In this document: in pieces, positions 16,116 to 24,641 of the stretch
Position numbering within the stretch: position 1 is the stretch's first letter
Layout: every line of letters begins with the position of its first letter
The notes under the pieces: generated by a model
The model's database searches: none
What the model was told of the DNA's origin: nothing
Seen by the model: only the letters and a program-made list of their open reading frames with translations
Position numbers and translations under genes: made by a program
Assembly (NCBI GenBank): GCA_003134655.1
Contig: PLBY01000149.1
Coordinates: 1-64,000, forward strand
Source: Acidobacteriaceae bacterium
Lineage (GTDB): Bacteria > Acidobacteriota > Terriglobia > Terriglobales > Acidobacteriaceae
Direction: 5' to 3'
Length of the DNA: 64,000 nucleotides

Positions 16116-17282
16116 CTATTTCGAAGGAGGCACTTGCTGCAAGGCCTTTTGCAGTTGGCTCTGGACTTTCTCCAATTCCTGAAAGGCCGACAACTCCCGG
16201 TCCGCCTCTTCGTTCTGTCCCAGACTGCGATAGAGGACACCAAGCCTGTGTCGGACCTCCGCGTTAGAAGGCTCTGAATAAGCGGCGGATTGCAGATAAC
16301 CCAAGGCCTCTTGTCCCTTCCCTTCGTCTATGAGCAGCCCGGCTAACCCGAGTTTCGCGCACACAATCTCGGGATTCAGCACAAGCGCTCGCGCATAGTG
16401 GTCGAACGCTGTCTTCGAACTTGACCGCCAAAGCTCAATCTTGCCCAGCTTACAGTCGGACCTTGCATCACTGGGGTTCAGGGCCAGGGCCCTCTCAAAC
16501 TCCTTCTGTGCCTCAGCAAGGCTGGCTTCCAGATGCGAATCTGCGAGAAGGGCCTCACCTAGTTCGTAGTGCACTTCCGCCAGGCCCGAACTGTTTTCCA
16601 GAGCCTTCCGGTATTCGGCGATCGCCTCCTGCACATGCCCCTCATTCACCATATGCTCAGCCAAAGCCCTGTGGAGCTGCAACGAATCCGGTGCGGCCAA
16701 AGCCAGCGAATCGATGGCTTGGAAAGCCAAGTCGGAGTGCAGGCGATAGGCGGCATATAGCACAGGGGCATTGGCAGGATAGAGTTGCTGCAGTTTGCTG
16801 AGAACCGTGCTTGCCTTTTCTAGTTCGCCGCCTTGGTACCAGATCTCCACCAATTGCAGCCCCGCCTCCAGTCGCAGCTTCGGATCTTTCAAACGTGGGA
16901 AGGAACTGGAGAGCAGTTTGGTTGCTTCCGGGAGACGCCCTAAGTGCAGGTCGCAGATCCCCAGCAGCGCTTGGACCTTCCAATGAGAGGGTTGCAATTT
17001 GAGCGCTTTCTGCAACTCTGCGGCGGCTTCTGCCCAGTCACCCCGAACCATTGCAACAACTCCCAGGTTGGCGCGGGCTTCGACGTTGGCCGGATCGATC
17101 TTCAGGATGGCGCGGTACGCTTGCGCCGCCGCGTCGGGTCGCTTCTCCTTTAGCGCTTGTTGCGCCTGTTCCAAATACATCTTCACCTCAGCGGCATGGG
17201 GAACTGTCGCTTGGTCAAAGGCGAGCGAAGTCATGAGTAACAGTATGCCCACGTAGCCAACTGAAACGGATAATCTGCTCAT
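16116..17282 (-). CDS. secreted TPR-repeat protein (module A)
   Basis: A 388-residue protein from the ATG at 17282, the position matching its equally long paralogue at 39.4-40.6 kb; the frame is open to 17372 but that leader is not conserved. A signal peptide (about 1-22) is followed by about nine tetratricopeptide-like repeats (PDAAAQAYRAILKIDPANVEA, GDWAEAAAELQKALKLQPS, QEAIAEYRKALENSSGLAE, GQEALGYLQSAAYSEPSNAE) and a short coiled coil at the end. TPR proteins are assembly scaffolds; here the partner is probably the CRTAC1-like protein encoded next, because the pair is duplicated as a unit. Periplasmic location is inferred. Confidence 0.85.
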   Translation of the reverse strand: MSRLSVSVGYVGILLLMTSLAFDQATVPHAAEVKMYLEQAQQALKEKRPDAAAQAYRAILKIDPANVEARANLGVVAMVRGDWAEAAAELQKALKLQPSHWKVQALLGICDLHLGRLPEATKLLSSSFPRLKDPKLRLEAGLQLVEIWYQGGELEKASTVLSKLQQLYPANAPVLYAAYRLHSDLAFQAIDSLALAAPDSLQLHRALAEHMVNEGHVQEAIAEYRKALENSSGLAEVHYELGEALLADSHLEASLAEAQKEFERALALNPSDARSDCKLGKIELWRSSSKTAFDHYARALVLNPEIVCAKLGLAGLLIDEGKGQEALGYLQSAAYSEPSNAEVRHRLGVLYRSLGQNEEADRELSAFQELEKVQSQLQKALQQVPPSK

Positions 17283-17597
17283 ATCGTGTACTCGGTTCTC
17301 CGCAATTAGAATAAAGTAGTGCGAGTTCCTCAGCTCTTTCGATCGCCTGTTGGGGTCTGGGATCACGATCATAGTGGCAGACCCTCCACGCGATCAATGC
17401 CATGCGCGTCGCGACTGCCATCGATGACCATGGCTTGATGACAGAAATCGTAGGTGTTCTCGTTCAGAATGATGAGTGACACTCGAATCGAGCGTCGAAA
17501 TGGAAAGAGGGACTTTCTCGTATCCTCTTTACGGAGTTGCCGGCTCTCAAAGGCGGACGGAATTCTGCGGACCACGGCAATATGTGATAATTGCCTT
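17283..17597. other. divergent intergenic region TPR / LacI
   Basis: Lies between the minus-strand TPR gene and the plus-strand LacI gene. The first 30 bp next to the TPR start closely resemble the sequence before the module B TPR gene, so the duplicated segment extends slightly upstream of that gene. No operator dyad was seen by eye. Confidence 0.4.
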
Positions 17598-18608
17598 ATG
17601 CCAACGACGTTGAAAGATATCGCGCGTGATGTGGGCGTGTCGGTTGTAACGGTTTCTAAAGTTCTGCGGAATCACTCGGACATTAGCGCGCAAACTCGGA
17701 AGCGGGTTTTGCAGCGCATGAAGGAGCTTAACTACCACCCGAATCTGGCCGCGCGGACATTGGTTACAGGACGTACGAATCTGATCGGCTTGATTGTGCC
17801 CGATCTTGTCCATCCTTTTTTTGCCGAGGTGGCAAAAGGGATTTCCAGCAGACTGAGGTCGCTGGAGTATAGTTTGATCATTGCTTCCTCGGAAGACGAC
17901 GCGAACCTGGAGCGTAGCGAGATTGAGCAGATGCTGGCACGGCGGGTTGACGCGGTCATACTCGCTTCAACGCAGTCCAACCCCGACAGTGTTCGCCGAA
18001 TACCGGACCAGAAGGTCCCCTATCTTCTGCTCGACCGGAGAATAGCTGGAGTGTCGGCAAACTTTGTGGGAATTGACGACGTGATGGCGGGTGTGCTGGC
18101 TACGACTCACCTGCTTGAGATCGGCTGTAAGACCATCGCGTATATCGGTGGCTCGGATGTCAGTACAACTGTTGATCGTCAAGCGGGTTATTCCGTTACA
18201 CTCGCCCGACACGGGGCTAGCCTTCCGCCCGAGTACATTGTGAACTATGGCCGCGGCGATGATTCTGGGGATGCAGCTGGCTACGACGGAATGAAGAAAT
18301 TGCTTGCACTGAATCCCAGACCTGACGGTGTTTTTTGCCTGAACGATCCCGTGGCGATGGGAGCCATGCGGGCGATCTTGGAAGCTGGTCTCCGAATACC
18401 GGCCGACGTTGCCATTGTCGGCTGCGGCAACCTGCACTACGATGACCTTCTCGTTGTGCCTCTAACGAGTGTAGATCAAGATAGCTACAACCTCGGCGTT
18501 AGCGCGGCGAAGCTGGCAGTGAGCATCATCAAGCGCAAATCCCAAGCTCCTCCCAAGAGTCTGATTATGCCAGCAAAGCTGGTTGTGCGTGCTTCGAGCA
18601 GAAGGTGA
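17598..18608 (+). CDS. LacI-family transcriptional regulator
   Basis: 336 residues from the ATG at 17598; the frame opens at 17454 but only from 17598 does the protein begin like the family (MPTTLKDIARDVGVS). The LacI helix-turn-helix is at about 4-24 (IARDVGVSVVTVSKVLRNH) with the hinge helix near 48-58 (NLAARTLVTGRT). A periplasmic-binding-like sugar-sensing core follows (GLIVPDLVHPFFAEVAKGI, VDAVILAS, GVFCLNDPVAMGAM, PLTSVDQD). It stands at the head of the plus-strand fucose gene group and divergent from module A, so control of one or both is likely. The ligand is unknown; a deoxyhexose or derivative is inferred from context. Confidence 0.9.
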   Translation: MPTTLKDIARDVGVSVVTVSKVLRNHSDISAQTRKRVLQRMKELNYHPNLAARTLVTGRTNLIGLIVPDLVHPFFAEVAKGISSRLRSLEYSLIIASSEDDANLERSEIEQMLARRVDAVILASTQSNPDSVRRIPDQKVPYLLLDRRIAGVSANFVGIDDVMAGVLATTHLLEIGCKTIAYIGGSDVSTTVDRQAGYSVTLARHGASLPPEYIVNYGRGDDSGDAAGYDGMKKLLALNPRPDGVFCLNDPVAMGAMRAILEAGLRIPADVAIVGCGNLHYDDLLVVPLTSVDQDSYNLGVSAAKLAVSIIKRKSQAPPKSLIMPAKLVVRASSRR

Positions 18609-19113
18609 TCGGAGCTATGCGTTGGCCCGGGCGGAGTATTCTTCCGCACTAGACCGAGTCCCTGGCAACTTGACTCGCAACCGCGTCTGTCCCGGCAGCG
18701 CGTCGAGTTGCGGCGAATTCAAAGTAGTACGTTTTCCCCTGGCTCACTCGTCACCACGACTGCCCGCCGTTGTTTGTACGCTCGATCCGTTCCCCATTGC
18801 TTCTACCGGACCGGTTTTTCCGCGCACTATCCTTTGAGTGGAGTAGGAAAACAGTGCCACACGCGCACCAGGCGCGAACCATATCGAACCCGAAGCCTGG
18901 AGCCCATGCATTGGGAAGAGTGGTGGTGCGCATGGTCGAACGCAAGTGCGGACGAACGCGGCGGGGTGGGTGTTCGGTCGCGGCATCGTCGGCGAGGGAA
19001 CCCACGGATGCTGCTCTAGCGGCCGGACGTCCACTTCGATGCTTTTCTTGCCGGGACCGAAGCGCGCGTGTTGGTAGACGAATCCGCGATGGCGATGGCA
19101 GTGGTTTAGAATC
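18609..19113. other. no gene recognised
   Basis: About 500 bp after the LacI gene with several overlapping open frames on both strands, all of shadow-like Arg/Pro/Ser-rich composition. I see no domain, ribosome binding site or clear repeat. It leads into a frameshifted ORF of mobile-element flavour, so it may be decayed transferred DNA. Confidence 0.4.
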
Positions 19114-19564
19114 GTGAGCAATTCCATGGTACGGACGATTTTCAAGGCGAAGACTGCCAGAGTAAACCGCGCTGCTACCTCGGCGCCGTCCTCCGATGCT
19201 TCCGCCTACTGCCGTGACCAGGACAACTGGCCGCGCTCCTGGATGGGGCTGGAAAAAGACCTGCCGCCAGGGGAAGAACTGGTGGCTTGCCTCCGCCCCT
19301 TCATCGAGCATCTGGCCTCCTCGAGTCTTTCCCCGAAGACCATTCGCCGGCACGTGGACAACCTCTGGATGCTGGGTGGAGAAATCATCCGCGACCTGAA
19401 CTACGACCCTTCTCTAAGTAAAGATGGCTGCTGACCGACTTCTCCGCAACGTGATCCACGAGGACGGCGGCCCGCTGATCCACAACGGCTCGGAAGAGGA
19501 GCAACGCTCCCTCGATTCAACCTGCCGCAAACTCCACCGCTTTCTCAGCCAACCTCAGCGCTGA
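19114..19564 (+). pseudogene. frameshifted hypothetical ORF, integrase-like N-terminal style
   Basis: The first frame (19114-19434) contains DLPPGEELVACLRPFIEHLASSSLSPKTIRRHVDNLWMLG and stops at TGA. Shifting frame at about 19424 gives a natural continuation (MAADRLLRNVIHEDGG, then EEEQRSLDSTCRKLHRFL) to a stop at 19564. The combined product is about 150 residues of one composition, so I read it as one gene broken by an indel. The SLSPKTIRRHVDNLW stretch is like the N-terminal DNA-binding part of tyrosine recombinases, but no catalytic domain is present. Similar small ORFs occur in soil bacteria beside mobile DNA; function unknown. Confidence 0.5.
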
Positions 19565-19661
19565 GGCCGCCAGTTACCCACAAATTCCCCGGACGAGGCA
19601 ATGTTATAAATGTTATATGCGATTACTGTATCGTATGAAATCATCAGCGGCTGTCGGATGC

Positions 19662-19682
19662 TGCAGGCCTTAAGAGCCTGCA
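19662..19682. promoter_or_regulatory. inverted repeat upstream of fucose symporter
   Basis: TGCAGGC, 7-nt spacer (itself containing CTTAAG), GCCTGCA: a perfect 7-bp dyad about 110 bp before the symporter start. It may be an operator or a small stem in the leader. No second copy was found by eye. Confidence 0.3.
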
Positions 19683-19790
19683 ACGCCTGCTTTGCACGTT
19701 CCACAACGTTCACCGCTGGTTTGGATTTTGATGGCCGCCACGGCTTCGGTCATCTGGAGTCGACTCCGTAAGGTTGGGAGAATGCACAGG

Positions 19791-21107
19791 ATGCCTGGCT
19801 CGACGTTCGGGAAACTTGAAGTATCCAAGGAAGCGGGGCACGGCCACTCGCTGTTTCCGGCGGGCCAGTTCGTCCCTTTCATTCTTGTGACTACGCTGTT
19901 CTTCCTTTGGGGGATCCCCAACAATTTAAATGACGTGTTAATCCGCCAGTTCATGAAGTCGTTTGCCATCTCACGATTTCGAGCAGGACTGGTGCAGTCG
20001 GCGTTCTACATCGGCTACTTCCTCATGGCAATCCCGGCCGCTGTTCTCATGCGGAAAGTAGGCTACAAGACTGGATTCGTGACTGGGTTGTTCCTGTTCG
20101 GAACCGGCTGTTTTCTCTTCTGGCCCGCCGCCTTGGCGGGAAGCTATGCATCCTTCCTGTTCGCGCTGTTCGTCATTGCCAGCGGCCTGTCCTTTCTGGA
20201 AACGGCGGCCAATCCCTTCATTGCTCAGCTTGGCGATCCCGATTCCTCCGAAAGGCGGCTGAATTTTTCACAAGCGTTCAACCCGTTGGGCGCCATCACA
20301 GGAGCCCTGATCGGGACGGTCTTCATATTTTCCGGAGTGGAATTGACCGCGCAGGAAACTGCGGCGCAGAAGGCCCAGGGGCTGTACGCGGCATATCTGC
20401 AAGCGGAAACGCTGAGAGTCATCAAACCTTACCTGGCCATCGGAGTAGTAGCGATACTCTGGGCCGTGCTGATCATGCGCACGAAGTTTCCAACTATTCA
20501 GATTGAACACGAACGCAGCACCGGCGGCCACGGCCACTTCAGAGAACTGTTTCGCTATCCTCATTTCTTGCGAGCCGTCGGGGCACAGTTCCTCTACGTC
20601 GGCGCCCAGGTCGGGACCTGGAGCTATTTCATCCAGTACGTTCAGGAATCGACCAGGCAACCGGAGAAGATCGCGGGCTATTTCCTGACCGGCACACTGG
20701 CCGCGTTCGGAGTGGGAAGGTTTGCTTCCGCGTACCTTATGCGCACGATTGCGCCCAATAAACTCATGGGCGCATATAGCGTTGCTAACGTCGTGCTCGT
20801 CTCGCTCGGCGTACTGTTTCCGGGTTGGTTCGGCTTGTGGTGTATGTTTCTCACCAGCTTCTTCATGTCGCTGATGTTTCCGACCATCTTCGCGCTGGGA
20901 TTGAAAGGGCTGGGCCCGAATACCAAGATCGGCGGCTCACTTCTCGTCATGGCCATCGTTGGCGGCGCGGTCCTAACGCCGCTGATGGGATTTATTTCAG
21001 AGAAGTTTCATACCATCGCGATGGCATATTTGGTTCCGCTCTTCTCCTACATAGTTATTGCGTTGTATTCCTTCTTCGGAGCCCGGCAGACGGAGGCAGT
21101 GAATTGA
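19791..21107 (+). CDS. fucP: FucP-type L-fucose:H+ symporter
   Basis: 438 residues from the ATG at 19791 (GGGAG about 10 nt upstream), the same length as E. coli FucP; the frame opens earlier at 19692. It is a 12-helix MFS protein with close FucP signatures: FFLWGIPNNLNDVL containing Asp48, LETAANPF containing Glu137 (the positions of the two proton/substrate acids Asp46 and Glu135 of E. coli FucP), AQFLYVGAQVGTWSYFI, YPTIFALGLKGLG and the closing VTPLMGF-like helix. It imports L-fucose, and some relatives take L-galactose or D-arabinose. It is followed by the epimerase, guanylyltransferase-like, mutarotase, kinase and fucosidase genes, all in the same orientation. Confidence 0.88.
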   Translation: MPGSTFGKLEVSKEAGHGHSLFPAGQFVPFILVTTLFFLWGIPNNLNDVLIRQFMKSFAISRFRAGLVQSAFYIGYFLMAIPAAVLMRKVGYKTGFVTGLFLFGTGCFLFWPAALAGSYASFLFALFVIASGLSFLETAANPFIAQLGDPDSSERRLNFSQAFNPLGAITGALIGTVFIFSGVELTAQETAAQKAQGLYAAYLQAETLRVIKPYLAIGVVAILWAVLIMRTKFPTIQIEHERSTGGHGHFRELFRYPHFLRAVGAQFLYVGAQVGTWSYFIQYVQESTRQPEKIAGYFLTGTLAAFGVGRFASAYLMRTIAPNKLMGAYSVANVVLVSLGVLFPGWFGLWCMFLTSFFMSLMFPTIFALGLKGLGPNTKIGGSLLVMAIVGGAVLTPLMGFISEKFHTIAMAYLVPLFSYIVIALYSFFGARQTEAVN

Positions 21108-21306
21108 ACCGCCGGGATTGCAGGAATGGCGGAATTCCACGTCATACAAGCTGCGAAAGTACGCGTATGCGTTTCGTGTCATGCTCAACTGAAGTTGGAG
21201 TGGGGGCGGAAGGACGGGCCGAGGAGGATGCCAGCGACAGACGCTTTTCTCGCTGCTTATGATGGGACGAGAATGATGGTCTTGACCGCCTGAGTAGAAC
21301 AGGTTA

Positions 21307-21322
21307 AAGTAAGCGTTAACTT
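21307..21322. promoter_or_regulatory. putative LacI-family operator
   Basis: AAGTAAGC-GTTAACTT: 8-bp arms around a central CG, matching at 6 of 8 positions, sharing AAGCGTTAAC/TAGCGTTAAC with the dyad before the module A transporter. It lies 26 bp before the epimerase start in a 241-bp gap after fucP, so it could govern the downstream group. Confidence 0.35.
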
Positions 21323-21348
21323 CATTCGGTCTTGGGAGACTTTGAACT

Positions 21349-22374
21349 ATGTCTCATAACGATCAAGTGGTTGTGACCGGCGCCGGCGGCTTCATCGCTG
21401 GATCTCTCGTGGCAGCGCTTCGGAACCATGGCTATAGACGCATCCGCGCTGTGGACATCAAGCCGTTGGCGTACTGGTACCAGCGATTTGATGATGTTGA
21501 AAATCTCTCTCTGGATCTGAATGAGAAGGAAAACTGCGAGATCGCGGCCCGGGGAGCGCGTGAGATTTACAATCTGGCCGCGAACATGGGTGGCATGGGG
21601 TTCATCGAGAAAAACAAAGCTGTTTGTATGCTCTCGGTACTCATCAACACGCAGATGCTTCAATCGGCTGTGAAATATGGCGCGACTCGCTACTTCTATT
21701 CATCGTCGGCTTGCGTTTACAACGGGGACAAGCAAAAGAGCTTTGAAGCACCCCTCCTGAAGGAAGAAGACGCCTATCCCGCGCTCGCCGAGGATGGCTA
21801 CGGCTGGGAAAAGCTGTTTTCCGAGCGCATGTGCCGTCATTTCCGCGAAGACTTCGGTCTATACACCCGAGTGGCGCGCTTCCACAACGTGTACGGCCCC
21901 TGGGGCACGTGGTTCGGTGGGCGCGAGAAAGCCCCGGCCGCAATCTGCCGGAAGGTGATTGAGGCAAAGCTGACGGCTAAGCACGAAATCGAAATCTGGG
22001 GCACCGGACATCAGACCCGCAGTTTCATGTACATCGATGATTGCCTTGAAGGTGTTCAGAAAATCATGAATTCGGAAATCCTGGAGCCGATCAACCTGGG
22101 CTCGAGCGAGGCTGTCAGCATCAATCAGTTGGTCGATCTTGTCGAAGGAATTGCTGGCATCCGTCTGGAGCGTAAGTACGATCTTGACGCACCACGGGGA
22201 GTCAATGGACGCAACAGCGACAACACTTTGATCAAGAGATATCTCAACTGGGAGCCCAGCATCCCGTTGCAGATGGGTTTGGAGAAGACCTACGCCTGGA
22301 TCTACGATCAGTGTCTTGCGCGGGAGAAGGGTGCGGCCGGAGTTGTGAGGGAATTCGCCACCATATCATCTTAG
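21349..22374 (+). CDS. GDP-mannose 3,5-epimerase-like SDR
   Basis: A 341-residue extended SDR. The Rossmann motif GAGGFIAG is at 11-18, the SSSACVY segment places a Cys at 122, and the YGWEK motif gives Tyr151/Lys155. GGREKAPAAICRK (190-202), WGTGHQTRSFMYIDDCLEG and RGRNSDNTLIKR follow plant GDP-mannose 3,5-epimerase almost block for block; the plant enzyme uses the equivalent Cys, Tyr and Lys, and a Lys in the REKAPAA block (Lys194 here). That enzyme turns GDP-D-mannose into GDP-L-galactose and GDP-L-gulose. Next comes a guanylyltransferase-like gene, so a GDP-sugar substrate is plausible. A related epimerase with another substrate remains possible. Confidence 0.75.
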   Translation: MSHNDQVVVTGAGGFIAGSLVAALRNHGYRRIRAVDIKPLAYWYQRFDDVENLSLDLNEKENCEIAARGAREIYNLAANMGGMGFIEKNKAVCMLSVLINTQMLQSAVKYGATRYFYSSSACVYNGDKQKSFEAPLLKEEDAYPALAEDGYGWEKLFSERMCRHFREDFGLYTRVARFHNVYGPWGTWFGGREKAPAAICRKVIEAKLTAKHEIEIWGTGHQTRSFMYIDDCLEGVQKIMNSEILEPINLGSSEAVSINQLVDLVEGIAGIRLERKYDLDAPRGVNGRNSDNTLIKRYLNWEPSIPLQMGLEKTYAWIYDQCLAREKGAAGVVREFATISS

Positions 22375-22395
22375 ACTTGAGGATTTGCGGTCAGA

Positions 22396-24090
22396 GTGAC
22401 TTGCATGCAGAAGTTGACGAAACCATGGGACTATCTGATCATCACTGCGGCGAATGATCAGCAAGCCAGGGCTTACGGTATTCAGATTCGGCAGCGTCAG
22501 GAAGCCGACGAAATCCCGCAGGTTCGCAATTGTCTGGTAATTCCCGATACGGACGGCAGGCGGATTGGCAGCGGCGGAAGCACTCTCCAATGTCTATATA
22601 GCGTCTTGCGGCGTGAGCGGCCAAGCGCTGGTCCTGGCAGTTTCGAGGAAGCCGAAGCGATTCTGAGCAATCTCCGTATTCTGATTGTCCACGCCGGTGG
22701 TGACTCGCGCCGTCTTCCGGCGTATTCTCATTGCGGCAAGATGTTTGTCCCTATCCCGGGGAGACGTCCTCCCCATGCTGCAACGACTCTGTTCGACCGG
22801 TTGATTCCGGCACTTCTCAGCCTTCCAGAAGGGCGTGCGGGGCAAGTAGTAATTGCTGCGGGCGATGCCCTGATCCTTTTCGATCCCTCTACCGTGGATT
22901 TTAGCCAACCCGGCATCACAGCACTTGGTTTGTGGGCTTCAACGCGGGAAGCGGCACATCACGGTGTGTTTTGCACTCGCGACGATGGCTCGGTGACGCG
23001 CTATCTGCAAAAACCATCGCAGGAAGAACAATTACGCGCCGGTGCCGTCAATCCCGCCAAGCAGTCGGTGCTCGACCTCGGGTTGATGAGTTGTGACGCG
23101 GCCGCAGCGGTCCAGTTGCTGCGTACTTTCTTCACCCGAGGTACCCGGCCAGATGGCGAGCCTGGACTCGTTTGGAAAGAGAAATCGCTCGAGGTGCTTC
23201 TCTCTCACGGCATCGACTTGTACCGCGAGATTTGTTGTGCGATGGGAACGGGGGCACAGTTTGGTGCAAGGTTCGTCCAGTATGTACGCAATCTGCGATC
23301 CGGAGGTTCGTGCCTTGAGGCGACTCTGACTTCGGACTGGTTCCGATCTCTGCACGAGATCCCATTGCACGTTTGTATTCTCTCTGACGCGATGTTTCTT
23401 CACTTCGGTACTACACGCCAGTTGGTTGCGAGTGGAATTGTTTTGCTCAAAGAAGACTCTGGCAGACCCGCAAGAACGACTCTGGTCCTGAACAGTAACA
23501 TCCAAGGAGCGGTCAAGGGGCAGCACGCATGGATTGAGGGCTGTTCCGTCGATGCCACGTTGAGGCTCGAGGGACTTAATGTCGTGGTGGGTGCCGATAT
23601 ATCAGACCCGCTCACCCTTCCTAAGGGAGCCTGCTTCGACATATCAATGGGGATCAGCCGCGAAGGCGTATCAGTTTGGTTCCTGCAGTTTTACCACATT
23701 GATGATTCGTTCAAACACTCAGCCGACGCCGGAGGGACATTCTGCGGAATCCCGCTTGGCCAGTGGCTCGAGTACATGGGCGGGGCCGTGTCCGATATCT
23801 GGTCATCCGATGTTCCCTTGCGTGAACGGACGCTTTGGAACGCTCGCGTCTTTCCCGCGCTGAAGGAGCACCAGGAGTTCCGTGAATGGTTGTGGCTGCT
23901 GCATGCCGACTCGGCAACGACCGAGCAAAAGACCCGCTTCTGGACCGCGGAGCGCTACAGTTCATCTGAGATAGCGGTGAGAGTTGACCAGTCACAATTT
24001 CTTGCGCGGCGCAGCGCGATACGCTCGGCCGGGATACGGCATCGCAACGGGCGGGCATCCCTGCAGGTACAAACTGCAGGATGGGGTTAA
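22396..24090 (+). CDS. fucose-1-phosphate guanylyltransferase-like protein
   Basis: 564 residues (GTG at 22396, or ATG at 22405). It resembles the L-fucokinase/GDP-fucose pyrophosphorylase family (PF07959 type): PDTDGRRIGSGGSTLQCL near residues 50-75 and HAGGDSRRLPAYSHCGKMF near 95-115 form the nucleotide-binding signature, with RAGQVVIAAGD further on. A C-terminal part (VLNSNIQGAVKG, WIEGCSVD, LEGLNVVVGADI) looks like a left-handed beta-helix. In Bacteroides FKP this domain is fused to a GHMP kinase; here a separate GHMP kinase lies about 550 bp downstream. Likely role: making or breaking GDP-L-fucose or a related GDP-sugar. Confidence 0.7.
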   Translation: MTCMQKLTKPWDYLIITAANDQQARAYGIQIRQRQEADEIPQVRNCLVIPDTDGRRIGSGGSTLQCLYSVLRRERPSAGPGSFEEAEAILSNLRILIVHAGGDSRRLPAYSHCGKMFVPIPGRRPPHAATTLFDRLIPALLSLPEGRAGQVVIAAGDALILFDPSTVDFSQPGITALGLWASTREAAHHGVFCTRDDGSVTRYLQKPSQEEQLRAGAVNPAKQSVLDLGLMSCDAAAAVQLLRTFFTRGTRPDGEPGLVWKEKSLEVLLSHGIDLYREICCAMGTGAQFGARFVQYVRNLRSGGSCLEATLTSDWFRSLHEIPLHVCILSDAMFLHFGTTRQLVASGIVLLKEDSGRPARTTLVLNSNIQGAVKGQHAWIEGCSVDATLRLEGLNVVVGADISDPLTLPKGACFDISMGISREGVSVWFLQFYHIDDSFKHSADAGGTFCGIPLGQWLEYMGGAVSDIWSSDVPLRERTLWNARVFPALKEHQEFREWLWLLHADSATTEQKTRFWTAERYSSSEIAVRVDQSQFLARRSAIRSAGIRHRNGRASLQVQTAGWG

Positions 24091-24166
24091 CATGTCGCTC
24101 ACATGCGAGGTTATGTTCTCTCGATCCCGCAGTAGTTGCTGAACAGGAGACAGAATTTGATCGGGA

Positions 24167-24565
24167 ATGGTGATCGTGCTCAAGACCGGAATCCTTAACC
24201 CCGCAATCAATGCGTTGTTAAGCCGCGTCCGTCACACGAACACGCTGGTGATAGCGGATCGCGGATTCCCGTACTGGCCACAGATCGAAACCATCGACAT
24301 TTCTCTCCTAGACGATGTGCCGCGCGTCTTGGATGTATTCAAAGCAATCCAATCTAACTTCGTGATCGGCAAGATCGTGATGGCGGAAGAGTTCCGACGC
24401 GTCAACAGTGTGGACACGGTGAGGAGCTGTGAGCAGTGCTTCGGAAATATTCCAGCGATTTTTGAGCCGCATCTGCACCTCAAGCAACTTGTTCCTCTGG
24501 CTGTGGGCTTGATCCGGACCGGCGATACGACGCAATACGCGAACATGATTTTGGAGTCGGCATAG
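24167..24565 (+). CDS. RbsD/FucU-family sugar mutarotase
   Basis: 132 residues from the ATG at 24167; the family-like start LKTGILNP also allows the GTG at 24176. RbsD/FucU signatures are clear: GILNPAINALLSRVRHTNTLVIADRGFPYWP at the N terminus, with the catalytic-type His and Asp in RHTNTLVIADRG, and a central IDISLLDDVPRVLDV. Members speed interconversion of anomers or pyranose/furanose forms of ribose or L-fucose. Lying between the guanylyltransferase-like and kinase genes, it probably supplies the anomer the kinase needs. Confidence 0.85.
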   Translation: MVIVLKTGILNPAINALLSRVRHTNTLVIADRGFPYWPQIETIDISLLDDVPRVLDVFKAIQSNFVIGKIVMAEEFRRVNSVDTVRSCEQCFGNIPAIFEPHLHLKQLVPLAVGLIRTGDTTQYANMILESA

Positions 24566-24641
24566 TTCTGGCGGTTGTGGCGATGGATAGAAGGGAAAGT
24601 ATGTTCAGCTTGCAACGTCTGAGTTTAACAAAAAGGCGAGG

